Positions 11,333-22,102 of a stretch of 64,000 bases of DNA are shown piece after piece (position 1 is the first letter of the stretch; every line of letters starts with the position of its first letter). The stretch is taken from assembly GCA_963682055.1 (NCBI GenBank), contig OY821742.1, positions 32,459,060 to 32,523,059 of the forward strand, in the 5' to 3' direction. The position numbers were made by a program, and so were the translations under genes. This DNA is from Primula veris (Eukaryota > Streptophyta > Magnoliopsida > Ericales > Primulaceae). Under the pieces are notes generated by a model that made no database searches, was not told the DNA's origin, and was given only the letters and a program-made list of their open reading frames with translations.

Positions 11333-11655
11333 TTAAAACCGACACTTTAGTTGTCTTACTCAACACTACTACTCATACATGTATATTCATACATGATAAA
11401 AGCTCGGTTTACAAATCAATCACTTTATCAAGCTTTCTAAGGTTCAAAAACTGATTTTTATGAATTCCCAATTTCGACGATATAACGCTTTGACTTTTCC
11501 AAAAATAAAAACTGAAATGCCAGAAAGATAGAGTACTGAAAAATGAAGCCAACGGTTCAAGCGGAACTACGATCGGAGTTAAAACGAAGAAGTTACGAGC
11601 GTTTGAAGTATAACGAGAAAAATAGCAAAATTGCCAGAACACGACCAATCGTTTT

Positions 11656-11946
11656 TGTAACAACCCGGTCCTACAGACCGAACCGTTACGCCCGTATCAA
11701 TAATATTATCCGCTTTGGCACAACTTCCCAGGGGGGTCACCCATCCTGGTACTACTCCAAGTTAAGCACGCTTAACTATGGAGTTCCGTCCTCGCTATTG
11801 TGCCGCACGGCTTTAAAAGGCCTTGTTGATAGGAAATGGATCTTTAAGCTCATATACCACACGAGTACTCTCATATCTAGGCGATGTGGAACTGACGCAC
11901 AACACCGCACCACAGAATTTCCTTCCGGAAAATCTAGGTCGTCACA
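11656..11946 (-). repeat. Cassandra LTR A (291 bp) with 5S-like domain at about 11,720-11,812
   Basis: Minus-strand reading gives GGAACTCCATAGTTAAGCG, GTAGTACCAGGATGGGTGACC and CTGGGAAGTTG, the 3' two thirds of plant 5S rRNA including the internal promoter region. The tip sequence is TGTAACAACCC rather than TGTAACGACCC. Confidence 0.9.
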
Positions 11947-12042
11947 ATCACCCCCCCTTTAGGCACGACGTCCTCGTCGGGCACGTTGTCCTTCAGGGGT
12001 GCACACACACGTGCTAGTCCCCACATTTCCGGCCAGATAGAG

Positions 12043-12054
12043 GCTCTGATACCA
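12043..12054 (-). promoter_or_regulatory. Cassandra primer-binding site, unit 1
   Basis: TGGTATCAGAGC on the minus strand, complementary to the 3' end of initiator tRNA-Met, two bases inside LTR B. Confidence 0.88.
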
Positions 12055-12056
12055 CC

Positions 12057-12347
12057 TGTAACGACCCGGCCCTACAGACCGAACCGTTACGCCCGTATCA
12101 ACAATATTGTCCGCTTTGGCGCAACTTCCCAGGGGGGTCACCCATCCTGGTACTACTCCAAGTTAAGCACGCTTAACTATGGAGTTCCGTCCTCGCTATT
12201 GTGCCGCACGACTTTAAAAGGCCTTTTTGATAGGAAATGGATCTTTAAGCTCATATACCACACGAGTACTCTCATATCTAGGCGATGTGGGACTGACGCA
12301 CAACACCGCACCACAGAATTTCCTTCCGGGAAATCTGGGTCGTCACA
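12057..12347 (-). repeat. Cassandra LTR B (291 bp) with 5S-like domain at about 12,121-12,214
   Basis: Middle LTR, shared by both units of the array. The 5S-like core is unbroken, with GGATGGGTGACC and AAGTTAAGCG-type boxes visible on the minus strand. Confidence 0.9.
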
Positions 12348-12443
12348 ATCACCCCCCCTTTAGGCACGACGTCCTCGTCGGGCACGTTGTCCTTCAGGGG
12401 TCCACACACACGTGCTAGTCCCCACATTTTCGGCCAGATAGAG

Positions 12444-12455
12444 GCTCTGATACCA
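12444..12455 (-). promoter_or_regulatory. Cassandra primer-binding site, unit 2
   Basis: Second TGGTATCAGAGC on the minus strand, two bases inside LTR C. Confidence 0.88.
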
Positions 12456-12457
12456 CC

Positions 12458-12747
12458 TGTAACGACCCGGTCCTACAGACCGAACCGTTACGCCCGTATC
12501 AACAATATTGTCCGCTTTGGCGCAACTTCCCGGGGGGTCACCCATCCTGGTACTACTCCAAGTTAAGCACGCTTAACTATGGAGTTCCGTCCTCGCTATT
12601 CTGCCGCACGACTTTAAAAGGCCTTGTTGATAGGAAATTGATCTTTAAGCTCATATACCACACGAGTACTCTCATATCTGGGCGATGTGGGACTGACGCA
12701 CAACACCGCACCACAGAATTTCCTTCCGGGAAATCTGGGTCGTCACA
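12458..12747 (-). repeat. Cassandra LTR C (290 bp) with 5S-like domain at about 12,521-12,614
   Basis: Outer LTR, upstream-most on the minus strand. It is one base shorter than the others, and the tail of the 5S-like domain has lost a CCA to CC. It is followed by the target-site duplicate GTTTT. Confidence 0.9.
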
Positions 12748-12754
12748 GTTTTGG

Positions 12755-12975
12755 ACAAAACGACTTAGCGTTTTTGATCAAAATCCTTCCAGTGAGGTCA
12801 CCAAAAATTCGACCGATCGTTTTGGAAAAACGACTGATCGTTTTTGGTACAAATCCTTCTAGTGTGGTCAGAAAAATTTCGACCGATCGTTTTGGGCAAA
12901 CGACCGATCGTTTTTGGTACAATTCTTCCACTGAGGTCCGAAAAAATTCGACCGATCGTTTCTACTGACGACCGA
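12755..12975. repeat. Short tandem repeats in the gypsy leader (about 55-65 bp)
   Basis: About four imperfect units built around gaccgatcgttttNgNNaaacgacNgatcg followed by tttttggtacaaatccttc. A related fragment (acgaccaatcgttttt) lies just left of the Cassandra insertion at 11,641-11,656, so Cassandra landed at the edge of this array. Open frames here run through the repeats and are not genes. Confidence 0.75.
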
Positions 12976-13594
12976 TCAATAAACAGCAGAAAATAAAGAT
13001 TCAAAAACGCAAAATTTCTCAACACTCGTAATAACTCATTTAAGTCCACAAACTTATTACGATCAACATCCATTCGCGTAAAATGTACTTTAACAAACAA
13101 GTTAATAATATGAAAACGCACAACATAAAATCATCTACTTCACAATTCTCGCACTCTAATAGTTCGCTACTACCAGACATGCAAACTTATACCTCATACA
13201 CATCGTATAAATCTACACACGCATACAATCAACACAAAAATGCGAGGGATAACCCATCACGATACGTTATCCTAAAGCACCCGAGCGTCCTCGCATACTC
13301 TAGAACTCCACATCGCTAAGGTATTCCTTCACACATACCGACGAGAGGTACACCCACTAGTTTGACGAGCCGGGATCAACAAGCGTCCTCATTGTCCCCA
13401 ACTTGCCTCACATGTGGACTTTCCTTTCATCAACTACTACTAAATTCTAGCTACATGCCTTAAGCTAATGCAACCCCCCGTTTTTAGAAAAAGTTTAAGT
13501 TTTTGGAAAAAGTTTTATAAAAATTGATACAATGGATCTTGGTCCAATGGTTACCCATCTTCCCGTCGTCCCAAAGTATACAAGAACCTAGTTA
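12976..13594. other. gypsy 5' leader, non-coding
   Basis: Untranslated leader between the primer-binding site and gag. I see no frame or repeat worth calling. Confidence 0.55.
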
Positions 13595-13606
13595 GCTCTG
13601 ATACCA
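13595..13606 (-). promoter_or_regulatory. gypsy primer-binding site (tRNA-iMet)
   Basis: TGGTATCAGAGC on the minus strand, three bases downstream of the LTR end CGTGACA. Its position fixes the LTR boundary at 13,610 and the transcription direction. Confidence 0.9.
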
Positions 13607-13609
13607 ACT

Positions 13610-15170
13610 TGTCACGCCCCATATTCCATAAACACGGATATCGAGGCATGACCTTTTTAAATAAAAGGAAAACGAAACCTGTTGGTACAAAATTAAATTT
13701 TTTAAAAGAAAACATTTGCGAGCTAAAGGAACAATCAATCAAATACATAAAAAAAAAGTTTGCCAAACACGGCTACAAAACGTAATGATTTTAACAAAGT
13801 TATAAGATAAGAAAAACAACGAATGTGATTTGCCTGTAGGCTACAACCTTAAAAAGATAGTCTAAGAAAAAGAAAGCAATAGAAAGAAGCCCTGAGGCCA
13901 TGCGATACCTTGCTAATGCTCCTAACCAAACGCATCAGCCTAAGTTGTACCTGAAATACAAAACTGTAACGGTGAGTCCCATGCACATACCTAGACGGGA
14001 CGGCACCACAAATACCGTCAATCCATCCCATAAATTCAAAAACTCACAAACAACAACTACGATAGTCAACGTATAAAAGAACTAATAATAACGTCGAACA
14101 ACGAAATAAATTGAATAAACATCTATAGCAAACATGAACATCTCATGCCACCTAGCCCAGTCCGTAAGGTAGGTCATTCCCTATCCCCTCGTCCGTCTTC
14201 TGTCCCCGGAATTAGGAAGAGACAGAGACCTTTGCTAACATAATAGTAGATTTAGAGTGCACACTTGGACCTCTCAGAGACCATAGCTAACATAAAAATA
14301 AATATAGTGCACACTAGGACCTCTCATGCCACTCGCCCCAGTCCTTAAGACGAGTCATTCCCTATCCCCTCGGCCGTCTCCTATCCCCGGAATTAGGAAG
14401 AGACAGAGACCATTGCCACTACAGCTAAATCACAAGGCCTCGGCCAATAATATAAAACCATTCAACTAATCACATCTCATACGGCCTCAGCCAATAATAT
14501 AAATCCATTCAACTAATCACATCTCATACGGCCTCGGCCAATAATATAAATCCACGCAAATAACACATTCTCATACGTCACTTTGACGCAATTCAACAAA
14601 GCAAATAAGCATAGGTACTAGATTCACAACTAGCCAACCAACTCTATCAATATAAAATTCCATTCAGGCATTTTAACAAACACCTTGTATACGCAATATA
14701 AAACCCATCATTATTCAACAATAATTTACCCAATTCTATCAACATCCATAATAACACATAATCAATGCATAAAACACACAACCCATTAATATTCTCATTA
14801 ATCCGAAATTAAAAGACTAAATCCTCAACTACTCCAAAATCAAATAAGTGAATTAAACGTACAACAAATAAACCCAATTATCAATTTAAGAACATAATTA
14901 AGATAAAAGGCAAAAAAAACCCCAATTTATAATAAACACAAAACCAAAACCTAACATACACCCTCGTCTAGGCACAATGGATAACCCCCGTTACCTTAGA
15001 GCGTAGAGGAGATGCTTCCGGTATGAACCCGCTAACGTGGTTTGTTCTTCTTCTTCTTCTTCTCCTTTTTCTCTCTTGTATTTTGCTGGTTTTAGGTTTA
15101 AAGAATTGAAAGTGGGCTGATTTTTGGTTCTACCTTCTATCATTATTTAGATTATTTGGAAATCCAGATT
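13610..15170 (-). repeat. gypsy 5' LTR
   Basis: Begins on the plus strand at 13,610 with TGTCACGCCCC, identical to the start of the LTR at 63,880. It contains an imperfect direct repeat of about 190 bp (blocks at about 14,145-14,235 and 14,325-14,415, each with the motif ccggaattaggaagagacag) and three to four 47-bp units of cggccaataatataaa (about 14,440-14,570). A pyrimidine-rich ttcttcttcttcttctcc lies near 15,050. The distal end is unresolved between about 15,000 and 15,175, because no clear target duplication is visible there. Confidence 0.78.
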
Positions 15171-15174
15171 TTCA

Positions 15175-15807
15175 TGAAAATTTAAGAATATCAAAATGAG
15201 GTCAAGCAATATTATTCGAAATTCTGAAGAGTTGATTATTCAGTCTGGTTATAGGAAGAAAGATTTCTCTTATTCTAATTACAGTGGTAAGAAGAATATT
15301 AAAAAAGGCACTATTATTAAGTGACTTTATCCTCCAACTGGGTATTTGAAACATAATATAGATGGATGTTACAAACAAACAGAGGTTTTTTATGGTATTG
15401 GTGGTCTAATTAGAGATGAAAATGGTTTTTTTATCAAAGGGTTTTCTAGGGCTATCACCAGCAATTCAGCTCTTTATTCTGAGTTCAAAGCCCTATATTA
15501 TGGTCTACAAATCTCACCAAAAAAACTTTTAATTATTGAGAGTGATTCACTACAGTTAATTAATATTATCGAAGGTAAACAAAAATGCCCTTGGAAAGTT
15601 TTAGATCTATTTAATTGTATTAAAGATTTATTAAAGAAAGGAGAGTACCTGCTTAAGCATGTGGCACGAGAAGGCAACAAAACTGCTGATCTCCTTGCGA
15701 ATTGGGAGGGTATCATCATTTCTTCTTGTCTGAATGATTTTTCACAGGTATTGAAAGGGATTATATTTACTGAAGCTAAAGGTTTTTCTAATCTAAGCTT
15801 TAGATGA
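15175..15807 (+). pseudogene. LINE ORF2 C-terminus, RNase H
   Basis: RNase H domain that would remove LINE RNA from RNA-DNA hybrids. The DEDD residues are visible: Asp in HNIDGCY, Glu in SEFKALYYGL, Asp in IIESDSLQLI and Asp in GNKTADLLAN. The frame can be read upstream from about 15,180, with a TGA at about 15,322 separating it from LYPPTGYLKHNIDG. The protein ends with a TGA near 15,805. It belongs to the same LINE as 4,398-5,739, being separated from it only by later insertions and a deletion. Confidence 0.88.
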
Positions 15808-16140
15808 AGATGAAGAGCGTAGAAGAGAGGAGAGATTCTCTCTCTTAGGTTATTTCTCAAAGAGAAATGAAGAGGTGCAAAATGACAGATGTTATTACAT
15901 CTATTCTCAGGTCCAGTCCCTCAAGTTTCAATCGCCATTCTATTGAATCCAGATTTAGCAGTTTCTAAAATTTAAGTTTCATTTATCTCAATTGGTTGTA
16001 ATATTTTGTTTTTATTTCTTTTGGGTTTCTAATTTTGAGATTCTCTCTGTAATTACTTATGGTTTCTTTGTGTGGGGTTTTCCTCTACAGTTTTCATTAA
16101 TAAATTGTGGGTTTCCTTACTAATAATTTAAAAAAAAAAA
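15808..16140 (+). other. LINE 3' UTR and poly(A) tail
   Basis: Non-coding tail with gaagagcgtagaagagagg soon after the stop and an A-run at 16,130-16,140. It is directly followed by the target-site duplicate tgatagtcaaat. Confidence 0.8.
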
Positions 16141-16152
16141 TGATAGTCAAAT

Positions 16153-16726
16153 GCATGACTGGCTTACAAATACAAGAAGTTTAAAGCAATTACACTAACT
16201 GGTTTGGGTTCAGATTCTTGAAGTACTTATAATTAGTATTTTGTTTATCAATTCGAGTTTTTATGTATGTAACTGCATTCTTGAACATATAATAGATGCT
16301 GACCAGTTTTTACCATGTGCAAGAACTGAAAAAAAAACTACTCATTTATGCTTATTTATATATTTGACTACAAACTGTGAAACTGTGGTGATGATAGTGT
16401 AGGTAATTCTTAATTCAATCTGCTTTTTTTAATCTGACTATTATTTGTTTTATTGAACTATTGAGGAGATGGATGATCAAAATGTTAAATGAATGTTGTA
16501 GATAACTTTATGGTGATATTGGTTTTTTTTTTAATATAACTATTGTTTTTAATTTTACACGGGCTCTTAACATTTTGTTCCCTTTTTTTGTTGTGACTAA
16601 TTTTAGCTCTTTCTGCTTTTTTTCTCAGGATTTGCAAATTTGTATATAGTGGGAAGAGTAGGGTTTGAAACTTGACGATCCGTAGCAGTTTTTTAGCATG
16701 ACTTACTAAGCTTTTAGTTTAATAAC
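16153..16726. other. Intergenic DNA beyond the LINE
   Basis: AT-rich, with no frame or repeat that I can support. Confidence 0.4.
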
Positions 16727-17159
16727 TTTATAATAAACTTAAGAATTATGGTCAATTTTTTTTAGAAACAATCAAATTGTGTCTTCGAATGGTAAATTTT
16801 CGGGACAAAAATAATATTTTATATAAAAAAATAATTTTCTTATCCATAAATCAAACTTTTAGGCAAATAATTTGAAAAAAAAAATTGTCTTCAAACACAA
16901 TCACATACGAACATACAAACACAATTTAATTTTGTCTCAAAAAGTATTTGGAGATAAATTTTAATTGTGTGCTTATGTTCATATGAGATTGTATTTAGAG
17001 ACAAAAAAAAATCAAACTATGTGACTAAAATTTAGATTTGTGAACAAAAAAATTATTAAGTGTCTAAAATATTTTTTTAATTCCGAAAAATTAACATTTG
17101 CAGACAAAATTTGATTGACTCTAAAAATATTGTCTATAATTCTTAAGTTTATTGTAGTG
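16727..17159. mobile_element. Palindromic MITE
   Basis: The two halves are inverted copies. The left start taataaacttaagaattatg pairs with the right end ataattcttaagtttattg, and complementarity continues through tcaaatt-tgtct and aattttcgg into a central palindrome around cacaatcNcatacgaacata. The right end reads gtagtg (CACTAC on the other strand). About 430 bp, no coding capacity. The superfamily is uncertain. Confidence 0.7.
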
Positions 17160-17793
17160 TAAGTATATTGTTTTTAAGTCGTTAAAATTCGAAAGATTTG
17201 TTTCTTCTTTAATTATTTCTGTTTGTATTTGTTTGATTTGATAGTCATCACTTGTAGACTTATGAAGCACATTCGTCTTTGTAATACGTTGGTGCCCAAG
17301 ATTATAGCCGATTCTAAATTTTTGGAATAAAGTCATGATGATGTTGTTGTACAAGATTAATTCGGTTAAGCTATGTTTGACATTGTCTTTTGATTTTATG
17401 TTAAATTATAAAACCATTGACATTATGTTTTAATTCTTTTGAAAATTAACCAGACACGATGGTACTTTCCAAGCTGAATGAAGATGAAGTACAATGTTGA
17501 AGAGAAAGCGGTGGACAAGTACTCACAGAAAGGGACAGATGGTACTTTCCAAGATTAATTGTTATAAAATACTCCAAATGTTTCCCTTTATTTCTTTTGT
17601 AACCTTTTTTTTTTTTAATTTTTTTTTTTGTTGTGTTATGTTTATAATAAGATCTTCATGGTCAATTGTTTTAATAAAATCAATTAGGGGCTACAACCCA
17701 CTTCTAATTAAAAATAAAATAAAAAATACACGAAACATGACTCAAGTCATGTGGACTACTTTTAATCTGCAGTGATCTTTCTATCAATTTGGA
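17160..17793. other. Intergenic DNA
   Basis: AT-rich with T-runs near 17,605-17,630. No supported gene. Confidence 0.4.
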
Positions 17794-18061
17794 CACTTGT
17801 TTAGTATTTCAAAATGTGTTACTTGGGTATATAAAACACTTAAATAGGACCATGTTTGTACTATTTCAAAATTAAAACAGTAAAAAAACGTTTATATTTT
17901 AAAATTAGGATCACTTTTATGGCGTTCCACTTGTTTAGTATTTCAAAATGTGTTACTTGGGTATATAAAACACTTAAATAGGACCATGTTTGTACTGTTT
18001 CAAAATTGGAACAGTAAAAAAACGTTTATATTTTAAAATTAGGATCACTTTTATGGCGTTC
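17794..18061. repeat. 134-bp tandem duplication
   Basis: Two adjacent copies (17,794-17,927 and 17,928-18,061), each from cacttgtttagtatttcaaa to ttttatggcgttc, differing at only a few bases. A recent local duplication in non-coding DNA. Confidence 0.92.
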
Positions 18062-18165
18062 CAAGAAACTAGCATACCACTTTTAAACACTCTTTATTTG
18101 TCTTCCAAAATATATTAGGAACACTTTATTTCTGTTCCAAAAAGGTCATATTGATGTAGTGCCAG

Positions 18166-18824
18166 TAGGGTTGGACTTTTTATACCGATTTGTGTCAACC
18201 GATCAATTTTCGAACCGAACCAAACAAGTGGGTACCGAAAGTTCGGTATACCGACTTTTCGGTACGATACAACTGAATCAAACTTTTAAAGTTGATTCGG
18301 TTTCGGTATCCATTTCGTAGGTTTGGTATAATACCGAACCAAACCAAAAATTAAAATTATAAAATATATAGAAATTTACACATAGTTATAACTTACAAAT
18401 AAATAGTCTTAGTTTAGTTTAATTTTACTTACGACGTATTTTCATATTTACGAAGTAAAATACAATAATTTCGTGTTTCTCCGGTTTCTTGTCTCATATT
18501 TTAAAATAATTCTTATTTTATTAATGTTTACTATTTGAATAAGTTCACGATAAATGTAGCAAATATAATAATAGCTATACACATATTATTTTTTATAAAG
18601 TTTTTTGCTATTTTATTGTTACCAAGAATTGTCTTTTAATAAAAGTAATGTTTCGGTATAAAACGGAAAACCGAACCGTACCAACCGAAAAAGTCAGTAT
18701 ACCGAACTTTCGATATACCGACTTTTTCGGTTCGGTTATGGTATAATTTTTTTCAAACCAAATAAGTTCGGTTCGATACTAGTATATGGTCAAAAAAGTC
18801 AATAACATATGGAATACACCCCTA
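18166..18824. mobile_element. hAT-like non-autonomous element with CCGAACC-rich ends
   Basis: 659 bp flanked by the 8-bp duplication agtgccag (18,158-18,165 and 18,825-18,832). The ends are TAGGGTTG...CACCCCTA. The outer 150 bp on each side is rich in accgaaccgaacc and ttcggtatacc, which form large inverted repeats. The middle is AT-rich and non-coding. An 8-bp duplication with TAGGG-type ends is the hAT signature. Confidence 0.78.
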
Positions 18825-18832
18825 AGTGCCAG

Positions 18833-20470
18833 TCTATGGATGTGTATCGAATCCACTCCTAAGTGCCAATCTATGGATGTTTGAAAAAAACTCTATTGAT
18901 TGGTTACTAAATTGAGTCATTTTGACAAATCTGCATTGTTTATCATTTCTTTTTTGATTTCATGGTCTGTGCTACACTATTTATTTCGTTTTGTTCTGGA
19001 TGCTTTTAGTTAGTTAAACTTGGATAACTTCTATGATAGTTAATCTTAACTCGTTCTCCTGAGGTGTCAAAGAATGAAAATTAGAGAGAAAAGATTAATC
19101 GCTTGTGTTTAGCTATATGCTCAATTTAGCTATCTGTTCCGAAATTGTATTTACATATTTACAATACTTCTATTATTTTTTCAATAACAAAAGCATTTAG
19201 TAATCCATTAAAAGTATATACTTCAACTGCAAATTTATCTATGCCAAGTGTGGCTCGAAACTGTATAAAATTTGATTTGGGAAAAACCCTATTTCATAGA
19301 GTGAGAATAGGGTAAGATGATTCTGAGAGATTTCGGCATCTGATTACCATAACTTTTCTAGTTATTGTTCGTATTGTTAAAAGTAAGGCAATCATAGGAA
19401 GGATTATCTCTTCTTAAAAAAACCCAAAGGAGAAACTCCAGATGTAGCAAAAGTTGAGAATCAAAAGGAAGTACAAGCAAAGCAAAACCGAAACAAAAAA
19501 TTAAAGTAACTTATAATAATGAGTATTTAAACGGCAAGGAAGAAGAGAGCAAAATAAAAATAGAAAAGGTGATATATTGAAGAAAAAAATGAGAACATTG
19601 AAAGTGGTAAAATTAATTCACGTATAGATCAAACTGATGGATGCAGGCAGCAAGCGGGACTATGAAGAAGTGCGCTCCGAATAAATTTATCACCTATATT
19701 CGCCATTAGCCTTATTTTATTATCTGTTTGATCTTTGCATGTGGACCAAGTTGTCATATTTTGGTTTTACTTTCTATTTTTGTTATTGTTTTATCTGAAT
19801 AGGGCCTTAGGCGTATTTGTAATTCACATTATTGGTCCACGGGTCTCTCTCATGTTTTGGAGCAGGGTTAGTCACCAAACACTTTTAGTTATTCCAAATT
19901 CATCAATATAGTAGATTCAGTTTCAGTGTCAAAGTCTTAGATGACTTGAAAATTCACATCGGCCTAATTAAGGAAGTTTCCACCCACCAACTTCTACGTA
20001 TGGTTAATTAAGGAAGTTTTAACCTACACAAGGTTGATAACAATTTTTAAATTAGCACGCTATACAAAGATGTATGATATTTCTCGACAGTATGATACAT
20101 GAGATGTTTCACGTACGATACTTTCCGTTGTCGGTTTGAAAACTCATGATAAATAGAAGTCCATAAAAGGGTCTTACTTTTAACGGCATTACATCGAGAA
20201 AATAGCAACTTATCAATTAAGAATCCTTTGTTTATAAGCTGCAATCCGTCTTTGATAATTACTTGAGTCTTGAGAATACATATTTTTTTTTAAAGACGTT
20301 CAGATATCTTAATTACTATTATGAGAAATATGTACGATGATAATTCTAAGCTCCCTACTAATTAGTCAGTCATGTTAGTAATATTCATTTAATGTGATAT
20401 GGTGTAGGACTAACGGTCCTCCTCAATGTAATAATTTTAAAATAAATATAAGATGAAAATTATACTTTTT
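18833..20470. other. F-box locus 3' flank, second copy (no gene)
   Basis: Collinear with the DNA downstream of the intact F-box gene (41,648-43,310). It shares tttcatggtctgtgctacac, cttaactcg, the block cagtttcagtgtcaaa-tcttag and, near 20,345-20,420, atattcatttaatgtgaNatgg. The inner segment 19,112-19,812 is present in the paralog in reverse orientation (42,133-42,902). No coding frame is convincing. The F-box coding region is not attached here. Confidence 0.72.
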
Positions 20471-20587
20471 GACATTTAGAGAAGTATTTACAAGTTATAT
20501 GATTTCACAATAAAACACAAGAGAGGGAGAGAGAATATTATGGGCTTGTTTTAGACTTCTTTGGTCGGGATTCTTCCCCGGTTCGGG

Positions 20588-20689
20588 ATGGCTAAAAAAG
20601 GACCTGGTAAGAAAGAGACAACGAAGAAAACGGTTAATGAAGTTGCTGAGAAGACAATGCGTATTTATATATATATATCATACTATTAA
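20588..20689 (+). other. Short unidentified ORF (33 codons)
   Basis: ATG at 20,588 opens MAKKGPGKKETTKKTVNEVAE, a lysine-rich start of about 24 residues with better codon quality than its surroundings, before running into a TA repeat and a stop. A purine-rich leader (gagagggagagaga) precedes it. It could be the first exon or remnant of a gene cut by the element that starts at about 20,660. I do not recognise the family, and chance is a real alternative. Confidence 0.2.
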
Positions 20690-20990
20690 TATAAGCAAAA
20701 TAAAGAAAAAGTAAGTCTGTCAAATTTTACTTAAATTTTCCAAAAATAACGTTACTCTATTTTAATAATTATCAATGTAGACAATCTAATTAATTAACAA
20801 TTTGTTCACTATATTTTCCAGATTACAGATGCAACCTAAATTAATTAACAATTCATTTTAACTTGCATAACTAAAATAAATGATACTAAATCTGAATATT
20901 ATGTTAAAAATAAAATATATTCCGAAATTTATATTATTACCCGTGTCACACGCAACGCATGATAAATTTAACTAGTATATATATATATAT
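20660..20990 (-). mobile_element. Helitron-like small element
   Basis: On the minus strand it starts tatatatactagttaaattt with gcgttgcgtgtgacacggg shortly after, and ends near catactattaatata. The motif TATACTAGT followed within about 20 bp by a GC-rich gcgttgcg block recurs at 23,880, 26,258, 30,127 and 36,098. No coding capacity. Confidence 0.38.
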
Positions 20991-21229
20991 AGACCTACGC
21001 TTTATAAGATATTTAAATTTGGACTAGCCAAAAAATTGCCTGCCAATTAAGCATGCGAGTATTAATGAGAGGCTGGATCTATATTACTTGGAGTATTTCT
21101 TTTTGTATGATAGTTGGTGGACTATAGGGTGGTTTATTATTTAGGAAAAATTAGCTATAAGCCTATAACCGTAAGTCAATAACACATTGAACTTCATTTC
21201 ATTTTATGACTTAATTAATTAGCTAAAAC

Positions 21230-21876
21230 TAAGGGTGACATTTTTTATCGACTTGTATCAACCGACCGTTTTTCGAGCCGAACCAATCAAATCGGTACCA
21301 AAAGTTTGGTATATCGACATTACGGTACAGTACAACTGAACCGATCTTTGAAAGTCGGTTCGGTTTCGGTATTCGTTTGGTAAGTTCGGTATGATAGCAA
21401 TTCATACCAAAATATTAAAGTATACTATATAGACAAGTAAAATAAAACACTTATATATACATAATTATTAACATTGTTATAATATACTTATATTACTTTC
21501 TCTGTGAATACTTATAATATTTTTATTTATTTATAAATTTTATTAGAAATGTCTACTAGTGTTTACTCTTTTATGCAAACAAACAAGAAAGGTAACAATA
21601 ATATAAATAAATATATGTTTTTAATCTACTATTTTTAAAACTTTATACTAGGTTTTTTTTTCCAAAGCGCACCATTTTTCTATCATCACTTGTAAACTCT
21701 AAAGTTTGGTATAAAACCGAAACCGAACCGAACCAACCGAATAGTTTGGTATAACGAAAGTTCGGTATACCGAATTTTTTGGTTCGGTAATGGTATAAAA
21801 ATTCTCAAACCAAACTAGTTTTATACGGTATCAGTATATAGTCAAAAAGTTCGATATCGAACCGATACCACCTCCA
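21230..21876. mobile_element. hAT-like non-autonomous element, second copy
   Basis: 647 bp between 8-bp duplicates gctaaaac (21,222-21,229 and 21,877-21,884). The architecture matches 18,166-18,824: outer CCGAACC/GGTTCGG-rich arms, including accgaaccgaaccaaccga near 21,722, and an AT-rich core. It landed in a small tandem repeat (attagctaaaactataacac, copies near 21,215, 21,875 and 21,945). Confidence 0.78.
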
Positions 21877-22102
21877 GCTAAAACTATAACACTTTGAACT
21901 TCATTTCATTTTTTAGAAGTATTAGTTTTATGTCTTAATTAGCTAAAACTATAACACATTGAACTTCATTTCATTTTAGTCATAGTTTTCAAAAATATGG
22001 CTATTATTTACTAAAATTTCTCAACCGAGAATCTCTCTCCATGATTCTCTCCATCACGTCACATTAAAAGTAGCTAACATCAAAACTTAAAATCTTTAAA
22101 TC

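Larger units (their letters stand above)
11656..12747 (-). mobile_element. Cassandra TRIM, tandem array of three LTRs
   Basis: A small non-coding LTR retrotransposon whose LTRs carry 5S rRNA-like sequence. Three LTRs (11,656-11,946; 12,057-12,347; 12,458-12,747) alternate with two internal domains of about 110 bp (11,947-12,056; 12,348-12,457). On the minus strand each internal domain starts with GG plus the tRNA-iMet primer site TGGTATCAGAGC and ends in a purine tract AAAGGGGGGG. LTR ends are TGTGACGACC...GTTACA. The whole array is flanked by GTTTT at 11,651-11,655 and 12,748-12,752. It encodes no protein, so it would depend on other elements. It sits in the leader of the gypsy element. Confidence 0.93.
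9033..15170 (-). mobile_element. Ty3/gypsy LTR retrotransposon, truncated in RT
   Basis: Minus-strand element with the order 5' LTR (13,610 to about 15,170), primer-binding site (13,595-13,606), long leader, gag, protease and the start of reverse transcriptase, where it stops at about 9,033. The rest of pol and the 3' LTR are missing. Protease-before-RT order and two zinc knuckles place it in Ty3/gypsy. The Del/Tekay-like look of the protease-RT segment is my inference. A second LTR of this family begins at 63,880 inside the duplicated LINE. A Cassandra array is nested in the leader. Confidence 0.87.
4398..16140 (+). mobile_element. L1-type LINE, 5'-truncated, interrupted by later insertions
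   Basis: The element begins mid-ORF2 at 4,398 and ends in an A-run at 16,130-16,140. The 12-bp sequence tgatagtcaaat flanks it at 4,386-4,397 and 16,141-16,152, the target-site duplication expected of target-primed reverse transcription. Body pieces are 4,398-5,739 (reverse transcriptase) and about 15,175-16,140 (RNase H and 3' UTR). Everything between is foreign: a CACTA-like end and a broken gypsy element. About 0.9 kb of LINE (zinc-finger RVT part) is missing between the pieces, so a deletion occurred as well as insertion. Confidence 0.88.

Noticed and set aside
11656..12747. Plus-strand open frames of 60-140 codons and three apparent 5S rRNA genes
   Set aside because: The frames are repeats of one another across Cassandra LTRs. 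The 5S-like sequences lack the 5' third of 5S rRNA and sit inside LTRs, so they are not called as rRNA genes.
12043..13606. tRNA-Met-like TGGTATCAGAGC sequences
   Set aside because: Only 12-base primer-binding sites next to LTRs. No cloverleaf sequence is present, so there is no tRNA gene.
9033..15170. Endogenous pararetrovirus or envelope-bearing retrovirus
   Set aside because: The gag-protease-RT order, tRNA-iMet site next to a clear LTR, and family-typical protease point to an ordinary Ty3/gypsy retrotransposon. No movement-protein or envelope frame is visible.
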